Part shown: in pieces, positions 18,624 through 31,800 of the stretch
Numbering within the stretch: the stretch's first letter is position 1
Layout of the letters: each line of letters begins with the position of its first letter
NCBI GenBank assembly: GCA_030248295.1
Contig: JASANH010001455.1
Location: 372,001 to 436,000 of the forward strand
DNA length: 64,000 bases
Origin: Mesodorylaimus sp. YZB2_4
Lineage: Eukaryota; Nematoda; Enoplea; Dorylaimida; Dorylaimidae
Reading direction: 5' to 3'
Notes under the pieces: generated by a model
Told to the model about the DNA's origin: nothing
What the model saw: only the letters and a program-made list of their open reading frames with translations
Databases searched by the model: none
Program-made: the position numbers and the translations under genes

Positions 18624-21600
18624 TTACAACGTGAACATTCGATCATCATCTTTCCTCTGCTGCTGCTGGGGTTGTACAGGAGCAATCGATGCACCCGCTT
18701 CGGCGCGACGGGACAAGAAATTGTCGAAGTCTACAAAAGGACCCATGAGAGCAGGCAATAGAATAAGACCACTTCACTAACCATCGCGTTGTCCAGCACC
18801 ACTCGATCCGCCCTGAAACAAGACACAAGTCAGGCCAGTACACAAGCAAGCAACACCGCTCATGGTCGACAGCAGTCCACAAAAGCAGGTTCAAGCGCGA
18901 CACACTTTTACAGTCAAAGAGTGTTTTTATGTGAAGTGCAGTGAACTTCCACTGCATTCAGTGGGGATGCTAAACACCAGTATCTGCCATCCACTTCAGG
19001 CCACGCCACGCATGCTTAATTAAGCCATTCTACTTTCGACTTTTCTCACGGCTAGTTTTCGGACACTGTTAACGACCTAGGACCTCTGGTCCATTAACCT
19101 GGGTCTGGACAAGCTAAGTCTGGTCCTAGGATGCTTATGAAATAAAAGCCTCTTCTACGTTGTCTCGAAGCCAGACCAGTCGTCTCTGTTGCTTCATCTC
19201 TGTACAGTTCATGGCATTTTGTGCATCACACACTTCCACACACGATTTGGTATGACCTGCCCACTTTCGGTTGCTTTTCTAAAGCTAAGGATACTCACAA
19301 AACCCGAAACTGATTTTACGCACCCAGCGCAGTCACCTGGCATATCGCGTCCCAGGTAAATGACTACTAGCATACGAATAGAACAGGACAAGCAAAAACA
19401 CAACTGCGTCGAGGTGTAAAAGCTAGTTTCAGATTGAGACTACCCACATTTCACTAGCAGCTTCCAATTCATGATTGTACCATCTGCCTCCTACTACTTT
19501 TCCTCAAGCTCTCCATCCTCTCCTCCAAGGTAAGCAGAACAAAGCGAAACCTAATTTTACCAACCCCAACACACGTTTGTGGAAAGTTCGAAACAGCACA
19601 ACACAGTCACCCCCAGCTAACTCACTCCTTGCTGTTGCAGCCAAGCTTCCATTTCCTTGTAATCGCTCTCTTTGATGGCCGATGGCGCTGTTTGTGCTGG
19701 CGCATTCGACGAGGCACTAGCAGCATAAATTTGAGAGCGCTGCTGAGCAACAGCGCCTAGTCCCATCGACGTCTGATCCAAGCCCGTCGTATTATCGTAA
19801 TATGTGCTGCCACTGAAATAATAACACATCAATTACTCATGTCACGCCATACTTTATCCATAGCCAAGCAACATAAGGCGCACTCGAGGGCTAAGGAACG
19901 CATATTCGACAATTATTTTTCACCCAGGCGGGAGTCGAACCCTCTCCATCTAGCGTAAGAGGCAGACGCCTTAGCCGCTAGGCCGCGACCCGGGCATGCT
20001 CTGGTCATGGCCTAGCGGGTAATCTGCTATGTGATTACTTGAATAATCACATGCCAACGGAAGCCCCACTGCACTTACCCTTGTCTCGCTTGCTCCAACG
20101 ACGACCCGCGCGTTTGATTGAACATGTCGAATTCATTCGATGCTGCCGTTGTTTGAGGCAACGAACCGAGATGGCTCCCATTCACGCCTGAAAAACAACA
20201 AAGTCCAGGCCCGCAACCCTCAATTTTCAATCAGGTCTCGCTTTACGAAGGGCCTACTGCTCGTTCCAATATTAATGCCAAAATCTTTCAGATGAGTCCC
20301 CGATGAGGTGAAGATCGGGTATTTGGAAAATTCACCACCACGACAAGCCTGAGTTATAGGTCACATCAGGTGAGTTGTCGAACATGTGATTCAGACTGCT
20401 GTAACACAGGCTACTGAGCCCTCTAGACGGCCGTGAACAATGGCATGTCAACCAGTCAGGTTGATGGTTCATCATTCTTTGTCTGCACTAGCTCAGAGAC
20501 TATTGCTTCTGATTGTGAGTTTTCTGCGGAATGCGTACGCTCTACGCGGCCTTGCTCTGACTGTGAGACACCATCCTTAATTTCTGTTGTGACTCAATCC
20601 TCATCCCATCATCGCCCTAGTCGACCCAAACATGACACAGATGCCGCAACTAACCCCACGCCCCACGCAAGGCTGACCCGCCGGTCAGTTTGGACAGATC
20701 GATAGATCAAATCTACTTACCCATAGCAGCAAGTTGTTGACTCAAATTCTCTTCCCCACCTGTACCGAAATCGATCAACGGCGGAGACGTGTCGACTGTT
20801 GCTGACGAAGCAGAAGCAGCAGCAGCGGGAGGCGAATTAGAAGAGGCTATTTTCATGGGCTGATATTGTCGATGTAGTTCCGCCTGGCCTGGCTGTTCCT
20901 TATTTCGATTTGTCATATATCGATCGTATTTCGAAAATACATTATTCAATTCATCATTAATGACCAAAAGTTCACCTAAATTCAAAAAAATAATGACTAC
21001 GTTTTTTAAAACTAAGGGAATTCCTTACTAGTCACTTCCTCATTCGTCACTCGATCCAACAATTCCAACAATCGCATTTGCATTTGTCGACACGTATTGT
21101 ACAAGTCTTGCAGCAACTGCAAGTCTTCCGGATCTTCTTGACCGGGTGCTAATTCGGTCAACATTTCTCGTAGCACTTGTAAATTGCCCGATACAATATC
21201 CAATTCGCTGCGTAGTTTGGCCAATTGTTCAGGACTCAAATTTACGGGTCCGCTCGTATTCGGAGCGTGATGTTGACGATTGGCGTGTCGAGCGGGCTGA
21301 AAAACCGATGATGCCATATAAGGTTAAAATTGACAAGATTAGCGTAAAATACTTACGCTACGTTGCGGAGCAGTGTACGCAACGGGCTGAGCAGCGGGTG
21401 GTGGCACTGATCGTTTTGGAGTATAAATAGGCGCCATCGCATCCAAATCGGTGGCTGGAAATTCGACACCTTTCGCTTTTAGCTCATCGTAAACTTCGCA
21501 TACGCCTTTCAAATCCGATTGACCACGAAATGCATCCGCCCAAACCTAAAAAACGAAAATCGATATCGATCGATTAGCTAGGACAAAAACAAATATTACC

Positions 21601-22240
21601 TGAATTAGATTCAAAACTTTTTCTTGAATCGTTTGAGATGGATCATATTTTGGACCAATTAATTTGACCAATTCTTGCACGAATTCTTTTTGAGAAACCA
21701 AATGATGAAATCGGCGATCGCAATTTTTTACGCAAGTTTCCAAAATAGTCAACGTATTGAGCACGGCTTGATTGTTTTTGCCCATAAAATCTTTTAGGCG
21801 TTTACGAATGGCGCGAATTGCATCTCGCGGCCTGCAAAAAGGAGATCTTTTGAGAGCGCAGACTGGGTGTGCTATTATATTTAAGATTTTAAATTTTGAA
21901 ATCCACCAAGTTTCAAATTGAAATAAAACCAAAGACATATTCTAGAAATTGTATTGCTTTACAGAACAGTTTCCTTCGCTAGAAAGCAATCGATCGATAA
22001 AATCGCGATCACTTACCCGTCTTCGGAACTGTTAATTAAATCGCATATAGCTATATTCAATGCCCAATTTTCACCGGTCGCAAGCGGGTCTGTAGCTTGT
22101 TCTAAAATAAAAGCATTTTCGCATAATTCGAGTTTCACGTCAAATTCGCAGCGCCTACCAATTTGAGCTCCGACTCGTGTTCCGAATGGATTCCCTTGAA
22201 AAAATTCAGTGACTGCATGAGCAGCCCCACGAGCTGCCAT
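18624..22240 (-). CDS. TOM1: TOM1/TOM1L2 family endosomal sorting adaptor
   Basis: It binds ubiquitinated cargo and clathrin on endosomes. Ten exons (22159-22240, 22017-22101, 21600-21831, 21357-21545, 21029-21296, 20721-20975, 20079-20187, 19626-19812, 18782-18812, 18624-18730) total 1545 nt and 514 aa. The N-terminal VHS domain shows [26 protein letters not shown] and [23 protein letters not shown] domain follows ([55 protein letters not shown]). The disordered tail has LIDFG, and the last exon ends [10 protein letters not shown], matching the family C-terminus. The ATG at 22240 is the first in frame; longer frames use non-ATG codons. Exon 9 is a 31 nt microexon. If the donor after exon 8 is not used, translation stops three codons later (GVS stop at 19617), a possible short isoform. 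Confidence 0.92.
19845..19997 (-). repeat. tRNA-derived SINE, best copy
   Basis: On the minus strand the head (19997 down to about 19923) resembles a tRNA. It has a GCCCGGG/CCTGGGT acceptor-like stem, an A-box-like GGCCTAGCGGCTAAGGC, an anticodon loop CTCTTAC (CTT, lysine-like) and a B-box GGGTTCGACTCCC. The tail continues into GAATATGCGTTCC...CTCGAGTGCGCC and TTGGCTATGGATAAAGTATG, shared with copies at 4842, 15415, 55345 and 59225. Stem mismatches and the shared tail argue for a SINE. It lies in TOM1 intron 7. Confidence 0.7.
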
Positions 22241-22714
22241 TCTTGGGACAGAAATCACAAAGTTGAAAAAACTTTATGAACAAATTCAAATTCACAAAAT
22301 TCGATTCGTCATCCAAATTTCTTGAACGATCGGTCACTTGAGTAAAGTATAGTTTCAGATAAACATGCCAAATAATTTATTCTATCCTTGTGATTAGTAC
22401 AAAGACTGTGCTCTGCACTGATTTTTTGTGTTTTTATACACTCTAATATCAGATGAATTTTAAAGTAGGCAAGTGTAAAGTGAATTAGCCAATAAGATGT
22501 GCTGGCTTGATCTGATTGGTCAGTTGGTCCCGCGGTCCACGTGTGCGCTGGCGCCGCGTGGCAGTCGTCTGGCGGCATAAGCAGCTGATCAGTCGGTCCT
22601 TGTAAGGAGGTGATCATCATTCGAAACTGCGTTTGGATTCGGGGCGGTGCCGTTGCATATTCTTTGAAATATATCGTTTTTCTATCATTTGAGTGTCCGT
22701 TGTAAGAGGCCGAT
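22241..22714. promoter_or_regulatory. Divergent TOM1/PDI promoter region
   Basis: The region separates two start codons transcribed outward. It contains CCAAT at 22489-22493, an inverted CCAAT (ATTGG) at 22515-22519, CCACG within CACGTG at 22537-22542 and CGTGG at 22557-22561. These are components of ER-stress elements, but no exact CCAAT-N9-CCACG arrangement is present. A minus-strand open frame across this region (22309-22830) is not supported. Confidence 0.45.
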
Positions 22715-25473
22715 ATGTTGTTGAAAGTCCTATTAGGATTGTTCTTGGTCAGTGTGGCCTTGGCCGACGAGGCAGTAGATGATGAAGAAGTATTAGTATT
22801 GACTTCTGAGAACTTCGATGATGCAATCAAGAAACATAAACATATTTTAGTGGAATTTTGTAAGTTCGGTTTTCTATTTTGCTTGAAATAGAATGTAGAT
22901 TTGAGTGCATCCGTAGGCCTATAGGTAGGTACAATTTTTTAAAATTACAAATTCGAAAGGAAAAGGTCGCTACATTGCAACGTAGCCAATGTTTGCTAAG
23001 ACGTAGCCTAGATGCAATCTGTGTAAATAGTCTGCTTTCAATATGGAATTCTATTTGCCATGTGCTGCTTTATGTTTGCCGCCTTTTTTATGAACAGATG
23101 CCCCTTGGTGCGGCCATTGCAAAGCCTTGGCACCGGAATATGCCAAAGCAGCTAAACAATTGCACGAAGAAGAGAGCGAAATCAAATTAGCCAAAGTCGA
23201 TGGTACAGTCGAAACGAAATTAAACGAGAAATTCGCTGTTCAAGGATATCCCACTATCAAATTCTTCCGTAATGGCGATCCGGTCGAGTATGGAGGTAAG
23301 TCTCTAATATTGATATGGCTTATTATTTTTGAACTGCTCTTACATTTTAGGAGGACGAGATGCGGCAAGCATTGTTCAATGGGTCAAGAAGAAGAGCGGA
23401 CCACCAGCGAAGCCGATAAAAAGCGTCGACGAAGCTAAAGAATTGCAAGAATCTGCCGATGTCGTGGTTCTTGGATTTTTCAAGGTAAAATCTTTTAAAC
23501 TATATCGTGCAATGTACGTGACGTTTGGACATTACGTATTCTCCTCTTATGCCCTTTTACGGCGAACCTGGTAGAGGCAGGAGTTGCGTGGCGGTGCGAG
23601 ATTCGCGGTCTGTTTTACTCTAGCGCGACACGATGACCCGCCTGCTCCAAAGTTCATGTTCTACGTGTCGCATTTATGTTGGATGCACTCGTTGTCACCA
23701 AGAGTGCACGCCCTTGTAGACCACCGAAACTAGTTCATTTTCTTTTCTTCTCAAATATGCCACGTCTACATTCACTTTTTGACGTAGAAACGAAAATTAT
23801 AGTTCTTAGAAAAAACGTTTAATTTTTCTACCAGTTTCTAAATGTAGGTCACGTGACAGAAAATGGATTATAATTTTTCAAGTCACGCCGTATTCTCGTC
23901 TTTAAATGGAGAGGGGGCGAAATAAGCTATGATTTGTATTCCGTTCGTAAAATCCGGTTGTTTTAGGAGGAAAGTGGAGAAAAAGCAAAAATTTTCTCCG
24001 AAGTAGCTTTCATATTGGACGATATTCCATTCGGTATTACATCGGATGAAGCCGTTTTTAAAGAATATAAAATCAAAGAAGATGGTGTTCTTATTTTGAA
24101 AAAAGTATGTTTTACTTACAGTAACCCTGTAGAGCATATTTTTCACGGATTACAGAGTATATTCAAATTTTAATTTTGTTGTAGTTCGATGATGGAAAAG
24201 AAGCTTACGATGGCGAGTACGAGATCAAAGCACTGAAAGGTTGGGTGCACACGAATAGCTTGCCATTAGTTACTGAATTTTCGCAAGATGTAAGTTTCAA
24301 TTATTTGGCATATACTCTTGGTTTATTTCACTTTTTGCAGACTGCTGGTAAATTATTCGGTGGAGATATCAAATCGCATAATCTTCTGTTCGCTAGTAAA
24401 TCGTCGGATGCTTATGATAAGCTGCTCGAAACGTTCAAAAAAGCGGCGAAGAAATTCAAGGGCAAGGTGAGGAATTTTTGTTTTTTTCAGTTTTAGGATA
24501 TCAAAAAATGTTTGGTTTAGGTCCTGTTTATTAGCATTAATACTGATATCGAAGATAATTTGAGAATTTTGGAATATTTTGGAATCAAAAAAGAGGATGT
24601 GCCTACTATTAGGTGAGAAAAGAAATTTTGGGGATATGAATAGGATATGATAAGTTGTCGATTTAGAATCATCACTTTGACCGACGATGATATGAAAAAA
24701 TACAAACCAGAATTTGATGAAATTGATGCGGATAATTTGGCAAAATTCACTCAAGATTATTTGGATAAAAAGTTGAAGGTAAATTTTATTTTAATTCAAA
24801 ATATGAAAAAAACTTAAAGGATTCTTGTTTTAGCCTCATCTCTTGTCCGAAGATATTCCAGACGATTGGGATAAACAGCCGGTCAAATATTTGGTGTCGA
24901 AGAATTTCGATAAAGTGGTCAAAAAGTCGAAGAAGAATGTTCTAGTCGAATTTTGTAAGCTTTGTAATGTTTTTGCATTATGGTTATAATATGGGAGATG
25001 TTTTAGATGCACCGTGGTGCGGTCATTGCAAGCAATTGGCACCAACCTGGGATAAATTGGGCGAAAAATATAAGGATCGCGATGATCTGATTATTGCTAA
25101 AATGGATTCCACAGCTAACGAATTGGAAGATGTGAAAATTCAATCATTCCCTACGATCAAGTATTTTGTTGCCGGATCGGATAAGGTATCTACGCCTTTT
25201 CAAAGCCTACATCGCGAAGGATGGCCCCTTGCAAGGGGCCATTCTCCACGATGGATCTGCTAAGAATGCTGTGGATTTGCTTGCAGGTAATCGAATACAC
25301 TGGCGAGCGCACTCTCGAAGCCTTTTCCAAATTTATCGAATCTGGCGGAAAAGATGGAGCTGCTCCAGTAAGTAAAAGTGTTGTTTCTTTTATCTCGTTT
25401 GTAAATTGTTCGCCATTTTTAGGAGGAAGACGATAAGAAGAAGGCCCATAAGCACGATGAAGGTGAGCTGTAA
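22715..25473 (+). CDS. P4HB: Protein disulfide isomerase (PDIA1/P4HB-like)
   Basis: It is an ER-lumen thiol oxidoreductase that makes and rearranges disulfides. Twelve exons (22715-22859, 23098-23295, 23351-23484, 23967-24104, 24185-24289, 24341-24466, 24521-24612, 24667-24778, 24834-24954, 25007-25185, 25287-25367, 25423-25473) total 1482 nt and 493 aa. It has a signal peptide ([16 protein letters not shown]), an a domain with APWCGHCKA, b and b' domains ([20 protein letters not shown]) and an a' domain with [20 protein letters not shown]. The acidic tail ends KHDEGEL, not the expected HDEL/KDEL; no splice that would restore it was found. Both active sites are intact, each split by an intron just before the CGHC exon. 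It is divergent to TOM1 and convergent with ATR. Confidence 0.93.
25221..25242. repeat. Perfect 22 bp palindrome in PDI intron 10
   Basis: The intron carries ATGGCCCCTTG followed by its exact complement. The transcript could form an 11 bp stem with essentially no loop between the exon 10 donor and exon 11 acceptor of a 101 nt intron. Confidence 0.8.
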
Positions 25474-25875
25474 GGAGTCGAAGGTATGAAGGTTGGTTTA
25501 AGGAATTCGGAGAGATAGGATTGTTTTGGAATTGCCTTAGTTTGCACGAGTTTCTAAAATCCTTAAATTAAGCGGTTATATAATTTTTGTTATCCCATCA
25601 GATCTTGTTTTTTTGGAGCGTTTCAAAAGTCGCGTTTAGACCCGTGCGTAATAGGCAAAATCCAAAGGTTCTTTTTTGCATATGGGCCATGTTAGGCGTG
25701 TGATTTTGTTGCGTGTGGGTTCGTTTCGATATTTATGAATGTTAGTACTTTTGCAATGTTCTCGAACTTTCTTGCAACGTTTGTGCCTCGGGTCTGCCAT
25801 TGCGAATGGGTTATCACTTTGACTTTTATTAAACCAGTCACTTGAACATGCAAGAAAACCAGAATGTCAAGCAGC
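25474..25875. other. Convergent PDI/ATR 3' intergenic region
   Basis: About 400 bp separates the two stop codons and must hold both 3'UTRs. It is AT-rich with no coding signal, and I see no clear AATAAA for either gene. Confidence 0.5.
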
Positions 25876-28800
25876 TTAAATGAACGCGCCCCATCCAATA
25901 TACATTTGAGCTAATAATGTTCTATCAGTAGCTTGATCGATCAAAGCGCTGACTTGTCCTTCTACGCTCAACGGTACTCCATATGGTGCATTTCGATACG
26001 ATCCTTTGACTCGTCCTTGCAATCGTTGGTCGATATTTGTCAAATGTTCTTTCGCTTTTTCTTCACCAGCTTCTGGTCGTGGTTTTCCTTCGGCGCGTGC
26101 TCTCGGTGCACTTTGTTGTTGCCATTCAACCAATGGATCGTACAAGAAAGTCTGCAGTACAGTTCGTAACATACTCGCTTCTTGGCGCATCAATTTCATT
26201 GTAACTTGACACGCTTTTCGAAAATGGCCTTCATAACCTAATACGCCCATTGCATCGACCATATTTCTAGTTAGACGAAATGGTACAATTTCAGGCACTT
26301 CTAATAATTCGCCTCGATTAAATAAACAATTGAAATCGACATGAACAATGTCGCCGCACGTTGTATCCAATAGAATATTCTCATTATGACGATCCCCCAA
26401 ACCCAAAACAAAACCAACCATACTCATAACTGCGGCTGTACGAGTATAATTGATACGCGCCAAATACCAAGCCGTCGGATCGGGAAATGCTCGTGTGAAC
26501 CAATATTTGAATAATAAAGGATGTTTTGGTACTAATTCATCAAAATATTTCAATTTTTTCTCCAACGAATCATTTGGTCGAGAAATATACGGTTGTAAAT
26601 CTCTCATTGAATAAAATTTTTTTCCATATTCGTTACATAAACGAATATAGACATTTCTCAAAGCATTTAAATTTGGTACCCATTCGAGAAATCCACATTT
26701 TTCATTCAATGGCGTAACCGTATACGTTCGAATATGTAATTCTCGTCGACGTGCTTCCGGATCACGTAATAAACAACCATTTACCAAATTCGTAAATTCC
26801 ATCAAACGTTTGTCCAATCGTAAATCATCGCGTGCTTTGCACATAATCGAATATTCTCGACCATCTGATCCAATTAATGAAAGCTTTTTTGGACGTTGCA
26901 TTGTTGAGAAAACCTAAAAAATAACGTTGTTATGCACTATCTTGCGTGATCGAGTGATGGCCACTATGCTCCTAACAAGACTGCACTGGCATCATCTCTA
27001 TAGATGCCCGCTTCTTTTCCCTACTAGAGGCGATCAATGGTTCATCAGTTCTCTTCTGATCACCGATCAGATAAGATAACCTGACTGGTCAGTTTCTAAA
27101 TTTTGGCTGATCGATCGATGGATCAGTTTCTAGATTTCGATCAATCGATCGGTCAGTTTTTCGATCAATTGATCGATTAGTTTCTTTTCTCAAAAAGCTA
27201 CAGTACAGTACAAAACTATCCTCAGACGACACCAGGGTCATCTCTGGATGGCCAGTTCTCTACTGGGATCCCAGTATCATCGATCAGTGACCAGTTTTTT
27301 CCGACAACTGAGCAGTGGGATAGATCAGATCAGATTAGTGGGATATATCAGATAAGATCAGTGAAATATATAAGATCAGATCAGAATGAGAGATCAGATC
27401 AAATCAGTGAGATAGATCAGATCAGTGGGATATATCAGATCAGATCAGATCAGATCAGCGCGATAAATCAGATCAGTAGGATATATCAGATCAGATCAGA
27501 TCAGATCAGTATGATAGATCAGATCAAGTCAGTGAGATAGATAAGATCAGTGGGATATATCAGATCAGTATGATAGATCAGATCAGATCAGTATGATAGA
27601 TCAGATCAAATCAGTGAGATAGATCAGATCAGTGGGATATATCAGATCAGATCAGATCAGCGCGATAAATCAGATCAGTGGGATATATCAGATCATATCA
27701 GATCAGATCAGTATGATGGATCAGATCAAATCAGTGAGATAGATCAGATCAGTGGGATATATCAGATCAGTATGATAGATCAGATCAGATCAGATCAGTG
27801 GGATAGATCAGATCAGATCAGTGAAATATATCAGATCAGATTAGATAAGTGGGATAGATCAGATCAGATCAGCGAGAAAGATCAGATCAGTGGGATATAT
27901 CAGCTCAGATCAGATCAGTATGATTGATCAGATCAGATCAGATCAGTGGGATAGATCAGATCAGTGGGATAGATCAGATCAGTGGGATAGATCAGATCAG
28001 ATCAGTGGGATAGATCAGATCAGATCAGTGGGATAGATCAGATCAGATCAGTGGGATAGATCAGATCAGATCAGTGGGATAGATCAGATCAGATCAGTGG
28101 GATAGATCAGATCAGATCAGTGGGATAGATCAGATCAGATCAGTGAAATATATCAGATCAGATCAGATTAGATAAGTGGGATAGATCAGATCAGTGGGAT
28201 CAGTTCAATTCTCTCCCCTCCCTGCCTGTCCGCTTCTGTTTGTGAGATCATAGACGCTTCCCAGGAGGATTCCCTCCCGCCCCAGCCCCTGTATAATCGA
28301 TCAGTGACTGATCAGTTCCTCATCTAATCATCGATCAAAGATTGATCCGAGAAGAAAAACTGGTCAATAAGTTTCTCGATCTCGATCATTCAATCGATCG
28401 ATCAGTTTTTCGTTCGGTTGATTAGTTTCTTTTCTCAGAAAGCTACAGTACAAAACTCACGGTTACCAGCACCTTGCAAGACAAGAATTTGAGGAGGTTA
28501 TGATGAGTTCGAGGAGGGAATTTGGAAAGTTTTGAGGGGGTCTCTAAGCTGACAAATGACTTTGCTATATTTCGCAAACTGACGCGTTCAGTATATTTTC
28601 TCACTGGACCATACCCTCATCTCCAACCATTCCATCATTATGCTCGAGAAAACAAACGCGAGCACCTGAACGCATCAAACTCACGATCAGCAGGGATAGG
28701 TCGGGATCACTTTTTTGGGGATCAGGACCGGGATAAGGATTTTTTGTATTTTTCTGGGTTTTGCCTATGAGCCTTTTTTCCTCACTAACGCACACTTTTT

Positions 28801-31800
28801 AGGCATCCAGGTTTCATAGCTTTTTCTTAGGCCGATTTTCAATCAATATGTATAAGCCGAAATTGATGAGTACATTTGCAGTTTCTGTACATGTCCAGCA
28901 TGATCGGCCTAGGCTAACAAAATCAGTGTCGCTATTGTTATTGATTCGAGCTGATGTTGTCGTTGCCTATTCACCGCCACTGCTGTCAGCCTCTGAACTT
29001 ATCATCTCATCGCACGATAATGAGCCAATATCTTGTGCTTCCTCTGGCGAGATGTGATACGATGGACCAGAGTCTACCTAGCGTGCTTATGTATATATAC
29101 AGTATACAGTCGACCTCGAATAATGGCAGCCGCTCCAGACGCCAAAAAGAGTTGCAATTAGACGAAGTTGCAATTAGGCAAAGTTCAGAAACACTTTTGA
29201 AAAAAGGTGCAATTCTGCAAAGTTTTTTAATAAGCGTAGCAGAAATTTCTAGTGACCCTTAGAAATTTTTCTGAAAAATAACAGCGAAACATATCATTCC
29301 TAAGTTCATCGGCTGATTAATCGACCAAATAAAAATTCTCCCTCAGCGCACCTACTGCAAGAATAGGCAGCAATTCTGCTTGACATTGGAATTTATAAAG
29401 TTCTTTCCAATCGTTTTCGATTTTAAAGACAGCGTTTTGCCATAAATGGCAATCCGTGGATACTGTGGAGCTATCGGACTTCTGACTGGTTTATTTGCAA
29501 TGATACTATCAGTAATTTTGCCGTTTGATCCCCAGGCGAAGGCTGGTATAAGGCTGGCTGACGCCTTATATCAGCCTAAGCCTGACTAAGCCTAAGCCTA
29601 GTGTCATATGCCAGCCTAAGCCTAAGCCTAATACCAGCCTAAGCTAAACGGGCCAGCTAACACATGCTTGGGACCAAACAGCAACAGTGCCTTGCTTTCT
29701 AGTGCCGGGCCATTAGTAACTCGTGCTGGTCAGCTTTCCAGCAATCACACTTTTTGATTTTTGAGGAGATTCCAGAAATTTCTTGTAATTTGATTAGGTT
29801 TTGAGGATTTTGAGGAGCACCTTGAAATTTGAAGAGTTTTCTGAGGTTTTTGAGGGTGCTGGGAACCATGAAACTATCCTCAGACGACACCAGGGCCATC
29901 TCTGGATGGCCAGCTCTTTACTAAGATTCCAGTATCATCGATCAGTGACCAGTTTTTTCCGACAACTGATCAGTGGGATAGATCAGATCAGATAAGTGGG
30001 ATCAGATCAATTCTCTCCCCTCCCTGCCTGTCCTCTTCTGTTTGTGAGATCATAGACGCTTCCCAGGAGGATTCCCTCCCGCCTGCATCTTCTCTTCCGT
30101 TCGCGGGATCAAACAGGCGCTAGCTTCCCAATAAGATCCCCTTCCCCAAACCATACAAATTCCGACTAACTGGAATATTATCCAAAAAATTCTGAATGAA
30201 AACCGGTTTCTCATTGAACGGTTTATGAGCAGGATCGGGCGATCGTCCAGGCGTCGGTGCAGGATACGATACATCCATGAACGTTTGCAATGGCAAAATA
30301 ATCTTGCCTTTTTGTCTCCCTACAAAAAAAGAATATTTTGTTGAAAAAATCAAGAAAAACTTCCATTTCACCTTGATTAAAAAATTCATATAATTCTTTG
30401 AAATTTTCTTTCACACTTAACGTCGTTCGCGAATGCGCGTTCATTTCGCACACATCGATTAATAATTCGGCTAATCGATCAACGGCAGAAAATATCGATT
30501 CCAATTGCGCACTCGTTTCTCGTGCGTAGGCCACAATTTCTTTACATCGTTCAATACGTTCTCGAACGCTCGATCGTTTCACTGACACAGTCATCCACAC
30601 GCATTGATGAGGATACGTTGCCAATAATCTCGCCAATATTTCCTTCAAAATAATTCCATCTATCAAACGTTTTTAAAAAATCGATAAACATACCTTCAAT
30701 ATCAAAAAAGTCGATTGACACGGATGACATATTCTCGAAATCAATTGAGAAAAGCAACAATAAAATTGATAAGTCGGAATTCGAGCCAGAGCATTCTTGA
30801 TTACGTTATTCAATTCAGTAATCAAATCATTTAATCGTTGCTGCGATTTTTTATGTTGCTCTACGAGTTGTTTCGAATTGGCTGGCGGTGGCTGCTCTGA
30901 ACTTCGCATAAACAGCTAAAAAGTTTTAACAAAATTTTTTAGTATCAATGCCATCAAACGCAAGACGAATGCGATATGTAATTTTACATGATCGATTCCT
31001 GATCAATAATAATCGATCAGAAAAAGCAACGATAAATACAGATGGTCACCGGTGACATGCTAAGATCGAGGCCCCGACTGATCATAGACTCTGCAAGTAC
31101 ATAGTCCATCTTAGATTTAGATGATCATGACATGATGATGGATTGCTTGGGCACAGAATCCTTGGACTGATAACGATCAGGGACAACTAACGATCGATAG
31201 ATCTGCGACAACACTGACCATGATTGATTGGAACCATCAATCAGAACTGATCAGACTATCGAAGGTCGATCAGAAAATCTGAGCTCGATCGATCACAATC
31301 AGATATGCGATGATCAATAAGTTAGAGAACATGGCGATCATGATTGATCAGAAAAGCCATCAGCGGCAACTACTGATCAGGTAATTTTGATCCAATCACA
31401 ATCAATCAAACAACGGCTATCGATCAATTCTATCGATCAGAGATCCTATTGATCATGATGATCCTCATGATAGATCAGAGGGCCATGATCGGTAACAATT
31501 GATCATTCAACCAAAAGCCAATCACATCCAAGCAGAAAGCGAGTATTGATCGACCATTTATCCCAGTAATCGTGATCATGATTGATCAGAGGGCCATGAT
31601 AAACAATCATCGATCAGACTACTAGGTCGATTGCAATGGATCAGTCAACAAATGATCCATCGATCAGAGACCACGCTGATTATAATTGACCAAAAGGCCA
31701 ATTTCGATCAGACTGATGGTTATGCCAATGACAATCGATTAGACAAGCGATGATTGCAATTTCAGGGATCCTGATTGATCAAAGAGGCCATCAAGCAACG

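Noticed and set aside
19923..19997. Functional tRNA-Lys(CTT) gene
   Set aside because: Anticodon and T stems have mismatches and the tail is shared with other dispersed copies, so a SINE fits better.
22309..22830. 173-codon minus-strand open frame between TOM1 and PDI
   Set aside because: It overlaps PDI exon 1 antisense, has no recognisable domain and crosses the divergent promoter.
25186..25286. Extra PDI exon reading [20 protein letters not shown]
   Set aside because: Joining exons 10 and 11 directly reproduces the family alignment, and the canonical donor and acceptor flank this segment.
30660..30693. A 34 nt ultra-short ATR intron
   Set aside because: Using the acceptor 17 nt further gives a 51 nt intron and a protein of exactly the family length (LILKEILARLLATYP).
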